A stretch of 64,000 bases of DNA, taken from assembly GCA_916715765.1 (NCBI GenBank), contig CAKAPG010000004.1:1-64000 (forward strand). Direction: 5' to 3'. A program made the position numbers and the translations under genes. This DNA comes from an uncultured Atopobium sp. Lineage in GTDB: Bacteria; Actinomycetota; Coriobacteriia; Coriobacteriales; Atopobiaceae. The notes under the pieces are model-generated. The model did no database searches and was not told the origin of the DNA. It was given only the letters and a program-made list of their open reading frames with translations. Positions 1-9,169 of the stretch are shown here, in pieces (position 1 is the stretch's first letter; every line of letters begins with the position of its first letter).

Positions 1-737
1 TCGAGATAAATAATCTTACGTTCTCATACGGCTCACAGCATTCGACGAGGAGCGTCGGGTCAATACCGGGCAAACCCCACACCATCGGCCCGCTGAGTTT
101 CTCAGCCCGATTCGGCGAGGTAATCGGAATCATAGGAGAAAACGGTGCGGGGAAGACAACTCTGTCGCGCCTGTGCTGCGGACTTGAGAAAGAGGATAGC
201 GGCACCGTGTCCGTAGACGGAAGGCCCCTTTCGCCAAAGGAGCGGTTGGGGCGCATCCGACTAGTCATGCAGGATCCCGACTATCAGCTTTTCTCCGATA
301 GCGTGCTGGGAGAGCTCTCATTGGGCGGGCGGAGAGACGCCGATGCCTGTGAGCAAGCACTCAGAAAGCTGGGGCTATGGGATATGAGGGAAGCTCATCC
401 CTCAACACTCTCGCGAGGACAGAAGCAGCGCCTCACAATAGCATGTGCTCTCGTCGATGAGGCTGCCTCCTATTTCTTCGACGAGCCGACGAGCGGCTTG
501 GACAGGGAGAACATGGAGAGAGTCTCTTCCGCGATCCGATTGCTTGCACAATCGGGAAGCGTCGTATTCGCCGTCTCGCACGATCCTGAGTTCCTCCTCT
601 CCGCCTGTGACCGTATCCTCCATCTGAGCGGTGGATTCATCGTTGACGACTTCGCCCTTGACGGCTCGTCGCGAGAGAGGCTCTTGAGATCGCTTTGGAA
701 GGGAGGTGTGCAATGGGGCGCTCATGCAGACGCATAG
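1..737 (+). CDS. ECF transporter ATPase, C-terminal part (5' end outside window)
   Basis: Partial gene: the frame is open from base 3 and the start lies upstream of the window, leaving about 244 residues. It is the ATPase of an energy-coupling factor (ECF) importer, working on the cytoplasmic face to drive a membrane T and S pair. Seen: Walker A GENGAGKTT (135-161), Q-loop MQDPDYQLFS, signature LSRGQKQR (normally LSGGQ), Walker B FFDEPTSGLD and H-loop VSHDPE. The other ECF ATPase here (6952-8427) has two fused ABC domains, and this piece matches its second half, so the missing part probably holds the first. It overlaps the T gene by 25 bases. GC is visibly higher than in the rest of the window. 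Confidence 0.9.
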   Translation, partial: EINNLTFSYGSQHSTRSVGSIPGKPHTIGPLSFSARFGEVIGIIGENGAGKTTLSRLCCGLEKEDSGTVSVDGRPLSPKERLGRIRLVMQDPDYQLFSDSVLGELSLGGRRDADACEQALRKLGLWDMREAHPSTLSRGQKQRLTIACALVDEAASYFFDEPTSGLDRENMERVSSAIRLLAQSGSVVFAVSHDPEFLLSACDRILHLSGGFIVDDFALDGSSRERLLRSLWKGGVQWGAHADA

Positions 738-1423
738 ACCCGCGGACGGCTTTGCTCGCAGCCTGCCTTCTGGGCATTGCCGCAGTGCTCTCCAACCGGC
801 CGGAGGCAGCTCATGCGGCATGCGCTATCGGGGCCCTATGCGCGCTCGTCTCCGGGGCATGGCGGCCGTGCATCGCCCTATCTGCCGCCTATGGCCTCAT
901 AGCTGCCGTCATGGCTCTCGCCGAAGGGGCGGGCAACACGACGCTTGTAATCGCTCTGGTCATGCTGAGCTACATGACCCAGAAGTTCGTGGTTCTGGCT
1001 CTTCTGGGCATCTCCCTTTCTAAACTGGCCTCGATGCAGGATCTTCTCGCTGCACTGCAGTCTATGGGAACTCCGCAGGCAATTCTCATTCCATGCATGG
1101 TTATTCTGCGATTCTTCCCAACTATACGCAGGGACGCCTCGCATCTCATGGAAAGTCTGAAGACGAGGCGCGTGCTCGCAGGAGGAGGGTTCGCATTCCG
1201 ACACCCAGCTCTCACATGCGAGCTTCTGATAGTTCCGCTCCTCATGAGGAGCGTGAGGGTATCCGACGAGCTTGCGGCATCTGCGCTTGCCCGCGGCTTA
1301 GACAGCGAGACCCAAGCGACGGTGCTGCAGCCCCTGTCTTTCGGAGAGAGGGACGCCGTGGCGGCCGCCTTCACTCTCCTGGCAATCGGAGTTCTTGCGT
1401 GGCTTCAATTTGGACCGCGATAG
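713..1423 (+). CDS. ECF transporter transmembrane (T) component, EcfT/CbiQ family
   Basis: Membrane coupling subunit of an ECF importer, linking the ATPases to the substrate-binding S protein. The 236-residue product has several hydrophobic helices and ends its cytoplasmic loop with SALARGLDSE, the Ala-Arg-Gly type coupling motif of the family. Start chosen at ATG 713 because GGGAGG lies 7 bases upstream; an upstream TTG at 695 is in frame but has no such site. The start lies inside the ATPase gene, so translation is probably coupled. It resembles the T protein at 8435-9169 in length and motif (SALVRGLGG there), which marks the two cassettes as paralogues. Substrate cannot be read from this gene. 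Confidence 0.9.
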   Translation: MGRSCRRIDPRTALLAACLLGIAAVLSNRPEAAHAACAIGALCALVSGAWRPCIALSAAYGLIAAVMALAEGAGNTTLVIALVMLSYMTQKFVVLALLGISLSKLASMQDLLAALQSMGTPQAILIPCMVILRFFPTIRRDASHLMESLKTRRVLAGGGFAFRHPALTCELLIVPLLMRSVRVSDELAASALARGLDSETQATVLQPLSFGERDAVAAAFTLLAIGVLAWLQFGPR

Positions 1424-1493
1424 AGGGGCTCAGGATGAGACTTGCCTTGTCAAACTTGTACGTCTTAAACCAGACTGGAAGAAAGGACTCATT

Positions 1494-2096
1494 ATGAAAA
1501 AAGGCGTAACCTCGACTATAGGGGCTCGAGATCTCGTATCCATTGGTGTCTTCGGAGCGCTGTCTCTCCTAATCTTCTTCGTAGTGGGAGGTATCGCGGG
1601 CCTCACCGTCGTGGGGACAGTCGCCAACATACCCATCGTCTGCTTCTTCACATCGATAGCCTATCTGCTCCTTGCCGCAAAAGTCAGGAAGACCGGGACC
1701 TTCCTCATCATGGGGACCATAAACGTGTTGCCCGGTCTGATGGCGGCAAACGTCTTCGGTGTCATCGGCAGTATCGCGGGCTGGGCCCTTGCGGAGGTGG
1801 TTGCCACGCGGATTGGGTACTCGAACAGGAAAGGTCTCGTTGCGGCTTACGTCGTCGGTTGCACACTACAGTCGGCGCTCTACACCCTTCCCATATACCT
1901 TTCAGCTGCTCAGTATCTTTCCGAGCGCCAAGAAATACTGCGACTCACCGATGAGACCATGGCGCAGTTCGTCGCGACATTCTCGGGTCCCATGTACGTC
2001 GGAATGGTTGTCCTTACGGTGGCGACGAGCCTTGTCGGTGCGTTCGTCTCGCTAAAGATCATGAGGAAGCACTTCGATAAGGCGGGAATTGTCTAA
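1494..2096 (+). CDS. ECF transporter substrate-binding (S) component, MptD-like
   Basis: Integral membrane protein of 200 residues with about six hydrophobic segments, the size of ECF S components. It captures the substrate and docks on the T/ATPase module. Start ATG 1494 follows GAAAGGA at about 1481; the frame is open further upstream but without a ribosome site. It shares length, layout and the C-terminal ending (KHFDKAGIV) with the S protein at 9169-9771 (KHFERAGIA), so they are paralogues of the MptD-like group. In this group, related ECF systems of streptococci and lactobacilli have been linked to haem or iron-chelate import; that link is inference here. It is the last gene of its cassette. 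Confidence 0.8.
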   Translation: MKKGVTSTIGARDLVSIGVFGALSLLIFFVVGGIAGLTVVGTVANIPIVCFFTSIAYLLLAAKVRKTGTFLIMGTINVLPGLMAANVFGVIGSIAGWALAEVVATRIGYSNRKGLVAAYVVGCTLQSALYTLPIYLSAAQYLSERQEILRLTDETMAQFVATFSGPMYVGMVVLTVATSLVGAFVSLKIMRKHFDKAGIV

Positions 2097-2303
2097 GGGA
2101 CGCCTCTCAACAAGAAAGTCGAAAGATGGGCAGGATGGCCCCATGGCTGCTGATGACCCAAAGAGCATCGGGGGCTCTCGTCACCATACGATAAATTGAG
2201 ATCGCGCGTGTTTCGCTAATCTAATCTTTTTCTATTTCAGTTGCATTACCTGTGGACATGCTCGCGAGTGAACTGTGTCCCAATACTTGCATGTATCTCG
2301 CCA

Positions 2304-4055
2304 TTACTTAGAAATCTGCCAGCCTTCAATACGCGAACGAGCTTCAACAAAGTCATGGTAGGGACCTCTGTGCGAGATAAGCTTTTCATGGGTACCCTGT
2401 TCTGCAATACGTCCATCTTTAAGGAAGAAAATCTGGTCAGCTTCCTCAATTGTTGAGAGACGATGCGCAATTTCAAGCACAGTTTTTCCCTTACAGAGTT
2501 GGGCAAGGGCTGCTTGAATCTCAGCTTCGTTTTCTGGGTCAACACTTGCCGTTGCCTCATCGAGAACAACAATAGGTGCATCTTTCAAAATTGCGCGAGC
2601 AATTGAGATACGCTGTCTCTCGCCTCCTGAAAGTCGTGCTCCACCTTCTCCAACTTTTGTCTTATAACCTTCAGGTAGGGCTTTTATGAACTCATCGCAG
2701 CATGCGGCCTTTGCTGCTTCTACAATCTCTTCAAACTGTGCATCTGGCCTGCTTAGGGCAATATTACGCTCAATCGTATCATCCATAAGATAGACGTCTT
2801 GGAAAACCATGGAGAAGTCCGCAAGAATACTGTCACACGAAAGCTCGCGTACATCGTGGCTTCCTATGCATACGGAGCCACCTGTTGCATCATAAAAACG
2901 TGCAAACAACTTGGCAACAGTTGTCTTACCTGAACCACTTCCTCCAACAAGAGCTGCAGTTGTTCCCTCGGGAATAGCCAGAGACATTCCGTTGAGCACA
3001 AGAGGTCCATCTCCGTAAGCAAATGAGACGTCATGCATCTCAAGGTTGTGATGCTCAAGTTTCACAGCTTTGCAATTGTCATCGATTGCAGGTGCGGATT
3101 CGATAGCGTCAAGACGGTCGATAACTTCTCCGATGTGTCCAATTACGTAGGCAGCATCGCCACAAGCCTCGATTGATTGGAACAGCATAAAGGAGAACAT
3201 CACCAGCGTGCAAAAGTTAAGAAGAGATATCGTGCCGTTCAGGAAAGAGATACATACGATAACAATGACGCCAATCGAAGCACTGCGTGTCACAAAGAGA
3301 AGCAAGGCGTTGAAGGGTTGGAAAGCAAGCTCGGTTTTGAGATTTACATTTCTAGAACGTGCGTATGCGGAGCGTACTGCTGAAACAGCAGCATCTACCT
3401 GCCGGTAACTCTTAACAACGGGCATACCGTGGATGTATTCCAACGTTGCCTGAGCCATATCCTCGCGTGCGTCATTTTGCGCGGGCGACAAACGCGCGGA
3501 ATTTTTGAACATTAGCTCCAGTACCACCGTTGCTACCGCAATCGCAGCTAATGCAAGGATGCAGGCCCGCAGATCCATGAAGGCGAGAAACGCCACCATT
3601 GCAGCTGCGGTTATGTATCCGTTGCCAAGCATATCTACCATGCGCATACCGTGGATTTCCACGAATGATAGCTCGGTTGTGAGTGCCGAGAGAATTTCTC
3701 CTGATGGGTGATTGTCAAAGTAACCAAGTGGGACGCGTTTCAGCGCTTCTCCGATACGTACTCGCACCTCGTTGGAACGTTCTGCAGCTACGGTTTCCTC
3801 GGCCCGTGCTCTCAACCACATAAGTGCTGCGCGTAGTACAATCGAAGCAATAATGGCCAGTCCAGCCGTAAGTGCAATTTTCGGATCGGGTTTCTCGCCA
3901 TTTGATAAGCCCAGAAACCCGCACATGGCCCAGGCGGCAATGGCGATGGGTGCTGCAGAAACAAGTGAGATAAGAAAAGAGTAAGCAAAGCCAAAGAGGA
4001 TTCGCATTTTCTTGTTGCCCGTCCAACGCACTACTTTCATAAGCGCACTAAACAT
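2304..4055 (-). CDS. ABC transporter half-molecule, membrane plus ATPase domain (second of pair)
   Basis: Half-size ABC transporter of 583 residues: six-helix membrane domain (about 1-310) and ATPase domain with Walker A GGSGSGKTT near residue 372, signature LSGGERQR near 475 and Walker B IVVLDEATASVD near 492. Start ATG 4055 follows AAAGGA by 8 bases and overlaps the end of the upstream partner by 8 bases, so the two are translated together and probably form a heterodimer. The fold is that of exporters, but pairs such as YbtPQ and IrtAB in siderophore loci import ferric chelates. The ECF genes and AraC regulator in the same operon favour an iron-related role; direction of transport is not shown by the sequence. 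Confidence 0.88.
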   Translation of the reverse strand: MFSALMKVVRWTGNKKMRILFGFAYSFLISLVSAAPIAIAAWAMCGFLGLSNGEKPDPKIALTAGLAIIASIVLRAALMWLRARAEETVAAERSNEVRVRIGEALKRVPLGYFDNHPSGEILSALTTELSFVEIHGMRMVDMLGNGYITAAAMVAFLAFMDLRACILALAAIAVATVVLELMFKNSARLSPAQNDAREDMAQATLEYIHGMPVVKSYRQVDAAVSAVRSAYARSRNVNLKTELAFQPFNALLLFVTRSASIGVIVIVCISFLNGTISLLNFCTLVMFSFMLFQSIEACGDAAYVIGHIGEVIDRLDAIESAPAIDDNCKAVKLEHHNLEMHDVSFAYGDGPLVLNGMSLAIPEGTTAALVGGSGSGKTTVAKLFARFYDATGGSVCIGSHDVRELSCDSILADFSMVFQDVYLMDDTIERNIALSRPDAQFEEIVEAAKAACCDEFIKALPEGYKTKVGEGGARLSGGERQRISIARAILKDAPIVVLDEATASVDPENEAEIQAALAQLCKGKTVLEIAHRLSTIEEADQIFFLKDGRIAEQGTHEKLISHRGPYHDFVEARSRIEGWQISK

Positions 4056-5820
4056 TACGCTGGTCCTTTCTCGCTTCATGGTTTCTATTGGAAATGTGTG
4101 CTTCCCACATGCGGCGATAGAGATCACTTGAGCCAAGGAGGTCCGTATGTGTTCCCTCGGCGACAATATTTCCGGAATCCATGACTACTATCTTGTCAAA
4201 ATTACGCACCGTTGAGATTCTGTGCGCGATTACAATCAGCGTCTTTCCATGTGCAAGTTCTGAGAGTGCCTGTTGAATGAGCTCCTCACTCTCGGGGTCT
4301 ATGAACGCAGTTGCCTCATCAAGCACAAGAATCGGCGCGTCTTTTAGATAAGCGCGTGCGATGGAGATGCGCTGACGTTCTCCACCCGAAAGAGCTCCTC
4401 CGGCTTCTCCGGAAAGGGTCTCAAATCCATTTGCAAGTTTATCTGCCAACTCTTCACAGTGCGCAGCGGCAAGCGCGCGCTCTACCTCGGCGTCAGTTGC
4501 GCCCTCACGTCCGAGCCTTACGTTCTCAAAGATTGTTCGATCAAAGAGGAAATTGTCTTGAGTCACAAAGCTTACAAGACCAGCTAGCTGATCAAGTGGT
4601 ATATCGCGCACGTCAGTTTCTCCGATGCGGATTGCCCCTGATCCCGCGTCCCAGAATCGTGCAATGAGCTTGGCCATCGTTGACTTTCCAGAACCGCTTG
4701 GTCCCACCAGAGCACATGAGGTACCTTCGGGCACTTCAAGAGAGATGCCGTGAAGCACTTCTTCGTCGCAATAAGAAAATTTAACGTTCTCGAATGAGAC
4801 ATCGTGTGATGTGATGATTGCGGGAGAGGAGACTTCGGGTAGGGGTTTCATCTCTAACAGCTTACTAACGCTGTCCATTACCTTCTCGATTTCCTTGAAC
4901 ATATTGGTGTACTGCGTAATTTTAGTGAGAGGACCAATGACACCGATAGACAACATACATGCAAGAGCCATCTGAGCTACGTCGATATTGCCCGAAGCTA
5001 CAAGAATGCATCCAACTGGTACAACACCTAGAAGAAGCGTTGGCAGTATTGCAAACATGGCGTTCATGGGGATACGAGCTGACTTATACCAGGCAAGTGT
5101 TAGTTTCTCAAATTCAGAGATGTCGTTACGAAAGCGAGCATACGAGGAGTCGGCTTGGTTGAAAGTCTTGATGACTTCGATTCCATCGATGTATTCGACG
5201 AGTGTTGAGTTAACGCGCTCACTTGCCTTCCAGTACGCTGCATAGTCTCGTTCAAAGTTTTTAAAAAGGAGCGAAAGGGACACAATTGACAAGGCTGGTG
5301 CGATGAGCATAGAGAGAGCAAGTCTGATATCAATTAAGCACACGATTGCAAAACATGAGACGAGAAGAAGCACATTGCTGGTGAACTCTGGGATAACGTG
5401 GGCAATGGGCATCTCCATTTGCTCAATATCGTCAATAATTGTTTTCTTGAGTGCTCCGGAGGATGCTGATTGAACATCACCGAGGGAGCATACAGCAAGA
5501 TGCTCGCACGCGGCGTTTCGCAGGTTTTCAAGCGTATGGTAGGCAACGCTGTGCGATGTTGAAGTTGAGGCTAGATAGCCTACCGCCTGAACTGCCACTC
5601 CGAGAAGGGCAATGAGTGCCCAGTATCCAACTTCACTGATGGCAAGGGTGCTTGATATTGACAGCGCGATCAACTTGTAGGCGGCAAAAAAGGGAACAAT
5701 GCCTCCGGCCACACCTGCCACAGCAAATAGCAGTGAGGCTCCGAGTTTTAGGCGCTGTCCGCGTGTAAATAAAGCAAGCCGTTGTATCCAACTGCTCTTT
5801 TTCTTTTTGCTAGAGTCCAT
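4048..5820 (-). CDS. ABC transporter half-molecule, membrane plus ATPase domain (first of pair)
   Basis: Partner of the gene at 2304-4055; 590 residues with a six-helix membrane domain followed by an ATPase domain (Walker A GPSGSGKST near 375, signature LSGGERQR near 475, Walker B ILVLDEATAFID near 493). Start ATG 5820 has a strong GGGAGGA site just upstream; an in-frame TTG 12 bases earlier lies before the ribosome site and is unlikely. The N-terminus is lysine-rich (KKKK), as expected for a cytoplasmic start. A 140-base gap with a decamer tandem repeat separates it from the AraC regulator gene, so it may also have its own promoter. Family is clear; substrate is inferred from context (iron chelate or haem). 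Confidence 0.88.
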   Translation of the reverse strand: MDSSKKKKSSWIQRLALFTRGQRLKLGASLLFAVAGVAGGIVPFFAAYKLIALSISSTLAISEVGYWALIALLGVAVQAVGYLASTSTSHSVAYHTLENLRNAACEHLAVCSLGDVQSASSGALKKTIIDDIEQMEMPIAHVIPEFTSNVLLLVSCFAIVCLIDIRLALSMLIAPALSIVSLSLLFKNFERDYAAYWKASERVNSTLVEYIDGIEVIKTFNQADSSYARFRNDISEFEKLTLAWYKSARIPMNAMFAILPTLLLGVVPVGCILVASGNIDVAQMALACMLSIGVIGPLTKITQYTNMFKEIEKVMDSVSKLLEMKPLPEVSSPAIITSHDVSFENVKFSYCDEEVLHGISLEVPEGTSCALVGPSGSGKSTMAKLIARFWDAGSGAIRIGETDVRDIPLDQLAGLVSFVTQDNFLFDRTIFENVRLGREGATDAEVERALAAAHCEELADKLANGFETLSGEAGGALSGGERQRISIARAYLKDAPILVLDEATAFIDPESEELIQQALSELAHGKTLIVIAHRISTVRNFDKIVVMDSGNIVAEGTHTDLLGSSDLYRRMWEAHISNRNHEARKDQRNV

Positions 5821-5900
5821 GGGTCCTCCCAAATTACGAGTATGAGCAAATTGTATTCACGGCTCGTAGAATGAGAAAAGCCCGATTGTCGCGGCAAGCT

Positions 5901-5955
5901 CCAAGCGTATCGAAGCGTATCCAAGCGTATCGAAGCGTGTCCAAGCGTATCGAAG
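5901..5955. repeat. Decamer tandem repeat between regulator and ABC pair
   Basis: Five and a half near-perfect 10-base units alternate between ccaagcgtat and cgaagcgtat, so the array can also be read as a 20-base unit. It starts 5 bases beyond the stop of the AraC-type gene (minus strand) and lies about 80 bases before the ABC gene start. It could be a binding array for the regulator or simple slippage-prone DNA. Confidence 0.85.
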
Positions 5956-5960
5956 TGCGC

Positions 5961-6935
5961 CTATCTTTCTAGACCAGCGTTTTCGCGGTAATCTGCGGGT
6001 GACATACCAACAACGCTGCGGAATGTGGAAGCAAATTTTGAGGCGTTCGTATACCCAACTTCAAACGCAACTTCTCCAATAGGTTTGGAGGTTGTTCGGA
6101 GGAGAGTGGCAGCTTGTGCCATACGGTAACGCGTGAGGTATGCGTGCACACTGGTGCCATAGACTTCTTTAAAGCATCGCTGCATGCTGGCATAGGGGAA
6201 TTCAAACTCTTGAGAAAGCTCTTTGAGCGTCTTGCGAGAAGAGAGATCGGAGGTTAAGGCCCGTTCTATATCCTTTATCTTGTCAACCTTGGCGCGCGTG
6301 AGACCGTACTGTCCAATGCGTCCGCCTTCAGGAATGCTGCTCCCGAGAAATAACAGGAGCTCCATAATCTTGAGTTTTAGGTAGGCGTCCCTAAAGCAAT
6401 CCTGAGCGCTGTACATTTCGCAGAAGATATGCTCGATGGACGCTCCACCGCGAAGCACGCTTGGTTTGTCACCTGAACAGAACTTCTCGTAAAGTAGTCC
6501 AACTTTTACCGGAAATCCTTCGGGAAAAATAGATTGCAGCGATTTGTCTGCCGTGTCCAGGTCAAGGCAGACAGTAACACCTCGGTAGTGCCCAAAGGGG
6601 AATCGGAAGAGGCTTTCATGTCTTGAGTGGTCATCGATGCCTAAATCACCTGTGTCCAGGTATAGGCATGAGCTGGTTCCGGACTCCCACTCAATTCTTC
6701 CCTCACGGCAGTAGTTCAGGCAGAGCATGCGCGATCCTGGGATGAGTGTAAAGCCCGACTCCAAGTTCCACACGTTTGTAAAGTCGTTGAACATAAGGGT
6801 GATTCCAGGCATGACGTCGTGCATTGTCATGATGCCCTGACCATCAGTTCCCTCTGCCCGCCAGACGGAACTTCTCGCGTCATGCGTCACACGACGGACG
6901 TTGCCACCCATGTTGGCATAATCAGCAATGTCCAT
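5961..6935 (-). CDS. AraC-family transcriptional regulator, PchR/YbtA-like
   Basis: Regulator of 324 residues. The C-terminal 100 residues form the double helix-turn-helix of AraC proteins (TLKELSQEFEFPYASMQRCF and the closing IGEVAFEVGYTNASKFASTF region). The N-terminal part (CREGRIEWES and following) resembles the sensor half of PchR-type siderophore regulators; this resemblance is from memory of the family, not a search. Start ATG 6935 follows GGAG by 7 bases and lies 16 bases after the ATPase stop; the frame runs further upstream inside the ATPase gene without a ribosome site. Its place between ECF and ABC genes suggests that it controls this operon, probably in response to an iron-loaded ligand. 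Confidence 0.85.
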   Translation of the reverse strand: MDIADYANMGGNVRRVTHDARSSVWRAEGTDGQGIMTMHDVMPGITLMFNDFTNVWNLESGFTLIPGSRMLCLNYCREGRIEWESGTSSCLYLDTGDLGIDDHSRHESLFRFPFGHYRGVTVCLDLDTADKSLQSIFPEGFPVKVGLLYEKFCSGDKPSVLRGGASIEHIFCEMYSAQDCFRDAYLKLKIMELLLFLGSSIPEGGRIGQYGLTRAKVDKIKDIERALTSDLSSRKTLKELSQEFEFPYASMQRCFKEVYGTSVHAYLTRYRMAQAATLLRTTSKPIGEVAFEVGYTNASKFASTFRSVVGMSPADYRENAGLER

Positions 6936-6951
6936 TGTGTCTCCAGTTCCC

Positions 6952-8427
6952 TTAGCTTCTTTGAAGAGCGTTTTCAAAGAATGACAGTACCTTTGACCAG
7001 CCAGCATTGTCGAGCACGCCTTGGTCTACAAACAATCCGTCTTCCATGCGGGCAAAGTCGGTGCAACATGCTCTGATGAACTCAGGATCGTGTGTTACAA
7101 CCACAACAGCTCGGCCTTCTGCCGCTGCGGCGGTAACGCTTGCGGCAACCTGCTCCATATGAGCAAGGTCGAGTCCGCTTGTGGGTTCGTCAAGCACAAG
7201 TAGATCACGCTCTGATGCAAGCGCCGCAGCAAGCGCAACGCGTTGCATCTGCCCGCCTGAAAGTGAGAGCGGATGGCGTTGTGCCAGTTCAGTTAAGTCT
7301 AACGATGCAAGTATAGTACGGGTAAGGTGCTCGTCAGCACGTCTCATGGAGTCGAGTACCTCATCAAATACGCTCTCTCGGAAGAGCTGATGGCTCACGT
7401 CTTGCATAACCAAGTAGCCGTTTCTTGATCTGCTTGAGAGTGGAGCAGGACCTTCTCCGACGTCTATGGTTCCCTTGCAATTGCGAACAAGACCGCAGAG
7501 ACAGCGTGCGAAGGTGGATTTTCCGGCACCATTGCTTCCGATGATAGCGGTGACGCCACCTCGTCTAAAAGAGATACGAGAAACGCTGCTGCCACGGTTT
7601 GATTGTGGATAGTGATAGTTCATATCCCGTATTTCTACAAACTCGTTTTTATCGCCCCGTGTGCAGCACTGTTCAGCTGCAATAGCTGCAAAAGTTGGTG
7701 CACGCAGGCCAAGTGCTCGCGCCTCGGCAGCTGTTGCCGCGTAGAATTGTTTGGAGGTAAGTTCGCGTTCCACGTTGCCTGAACGCATCACAATAATGCG
7801 ATCGGCGATGCCCTCCAACCAATGGAGTCGATGCTCGGAGATGAGCACGGCGCGACCCTCGGCTTTCCATTTTGCAACAATCTTTCGGAGAAGCCCAATG
7901 GAGGCGAAGTCAAGGTTGGAGGATGGCTCGTCAAGGACAAGAACATCTGGGTCAAGCATAGTGGCCGAACCACATGCGACTCGTTGCTTTTCTCCACCAG
8001 AAAGAGAAAGGCAGCTGCGGTCGATAAGATCTGAGAGCTCAAGCTCGTTGGTGACGTTCTTTAGTCGTGCGCGTATCTTGTCAGGTATTATTCCTTGGTT
8101 CTCACACGCAAATGCGAGTTCACCAGTTGTGTCCAGACAGAAGAACTGGGTTTTAGGGTTCTGGAAGACCGATCCGACCTTTGGCGCTAGTTCCCAAAGC
8201 TCGTGGTTGGAAGGTGTAAGACCACAAACCTTAATCTTCCCCGAGAGCTTCCCCTCATAATAATGGGGGATGAGGCCATTGACGAGCCTTGTTAGGGTTG
8301 TTTTTCCAGATCCTGAGGCACCCGTCAGGCAGACTACTTCACCAGGGGCTACGTTAAGGTTGACCTCGGAGAGGTTGTTTTTCTCGCTTGCCTGATATTG
8401 GTAGCACGCATTTTTTATCTCTATCAT
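6952..8427 (-). CDS. ECF transporter double ATPase (two fused ABC domains)
   Basis: 491 residues with two complete ABC domains in one chain. Domain 1: Walker A GASGSGKTT near residue 36, signature LSLSGGEKQR, Walker B VLVLDEPSSNLD. Domain 2: Walker A GSNGAGKST near 295, signature LSLSGGQMQR, Walker B LLVLDEPTSGLD. It powers the T and S proteins encoded just upstream (8435-9169 and 9169-9771). ECF systems usually use two separate ATPases; the fused form is typical of stand-alone cassettes of this kind. Start ATG 8427 lies 7 bases after the T gene stop with AGGATC upstream. Same operon as the AraC regulator downstream. Confidence 0.92.
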   Translation of the reverse strand: MIEIKNACYQYQASEKNNLSEVNLNVAPGEVVCLTGASGSGKTTLTRLVNGLIPHYYEGKLSGKIKVCGLTPSNHELWELAPKVGSVFQNPKTQFFCLDTTGELAFACENQGIIPDKIRARLKNVTNELELSDLIDRSCLSLSGGEKQRVACGSATMLDPDVLVLDEPSSNLDFASIGLLRKIVAKWKAEGRAVLISEHRLHWLEGIADRIIVMRSGNVERELTSKQFYAATAAEARALGLRAPTFAAIAAEQCCTRGDKNEFVEIRDMNYHYPQSNRGSSVSRISFRRGGVTAIIGSNGAGKSTFARCLCGLVRNCKGTIDVGEGPAPLSSRSRNGYLVMQDVSHQLFRESVFDEVLDSMRRADEHLTRTILASLDLTELAQRHPLSLSGGQMQRVALAAALASERDLLVLDEPTSGLDLAHMEQVAASVTAAAAEGRAVVVVTHDPEFIRACCTDFARMEDGLFVDQGVLDNAGWSKVLSFFENALQRS

Positions 8428-8434
8428 TTTGATC

Positions 8435-9169
8435 CTAGTAGTAGAGCAACGGCGTGACCACCGCGCAGATAGCGGCTATGGCGAGAAGGACGATTACTAT
8501 CCAGTCTCGTACGCGCATACGCGCTTCATGTATGTTTGTGCGAGCTGTTGGTCCACCAAGCCCTCGTACCAACGCTGAGGCAGAGAGGTCTTCTCCGCCT
8601 CGCACTGCCGAGACAAGCAGAGGTACCAGGCAATTCTCGATAGCGGAGATAGGGTTTCTGAACGTCTTGCTGCTGCGCATGCGTATAGCAGCAGCTATCT
8701 GTCGGTAGTCGTCGGCTATCGCTGGGAAGTATCGAAGCATTACGACAAAGGGAATTTCTACTGCCTGAGGCATGTGCATACGGTCGCATGCTGCCATAAA
8801 CTCACTCACTGACGTGGTTGTGACTAGCCAGGTTCCCATGGCAATACCAGGGGCGAACTGCCTTACGATTCCCGAGATGCCTAGCGTGGCAAAGAGAGCA
8901 ACTCCAGTGAGGCATGATTCCGCGATTGCCGCCACAGCGCTTGCAGCTCCGTATAGCGTGAGGTATGTGATTGCTGAGCGGAAACGGTGAGAGAGGGCTA
9001 GCATGATGAAAGGTGTTGCAATAAGCAGCGGCTTAACCACAAGGAGAGGCCCCACGTTATAAGACCCAAGCATAATTGTTGAGACGACGAGTGTGGCAAG
9101 CACTTTAGTGCGGGGATCAAGCACGAGCCCTCGGTTATTGGCAGTTGAGAGGAACAGCCCCTTTTTCAT
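8435..9169 (-). CDS. ECF transporter transmembrane (T) component
   Basis: 244-residue membrane protein of the EcfT/CbiQ family, with about five hydrophobic segments and the coupling motif SALVRGLGG before the last helix. It joins the double ATPase (6952-8427) to the S component (9169-9771). The start codon overlaps the stop codon of the S gene by one base, indicating translational coupling. Paralogous to the T protein at 713-1423. The family assignment is firm; nothing in this subunit identifies the substrate. Confidence 0.9.
   Translation of the reverse strand: MKKGLFLSTANNRGLVLDPRTKVLATLVVSTIMLGSYNVGPLLVVKPLLIATPFIMLALSHRFRSAITYLTLYGAASAVAAIAESCLTGVALFATLGISGIVRQFAPGIAMGTWLVTTTSVSEFMAACDRMHMPQAVEIPFVVMLRYFPAIADDYRQIAAAIRMRSSKTFRNPISAIENCLVPLLVSAVRGGEDLSASALVRGLGGPTARTNIHEARMRVRDWIVIVLLAIAAICAVVTPLLYY

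Noticed and set aside
2241..2456. 71-codon plus-strand frame overlapping the end of the ABC gene
   Set aside because: Mostly antisense to the conserved ATPase C-terminus; no ribosome site.
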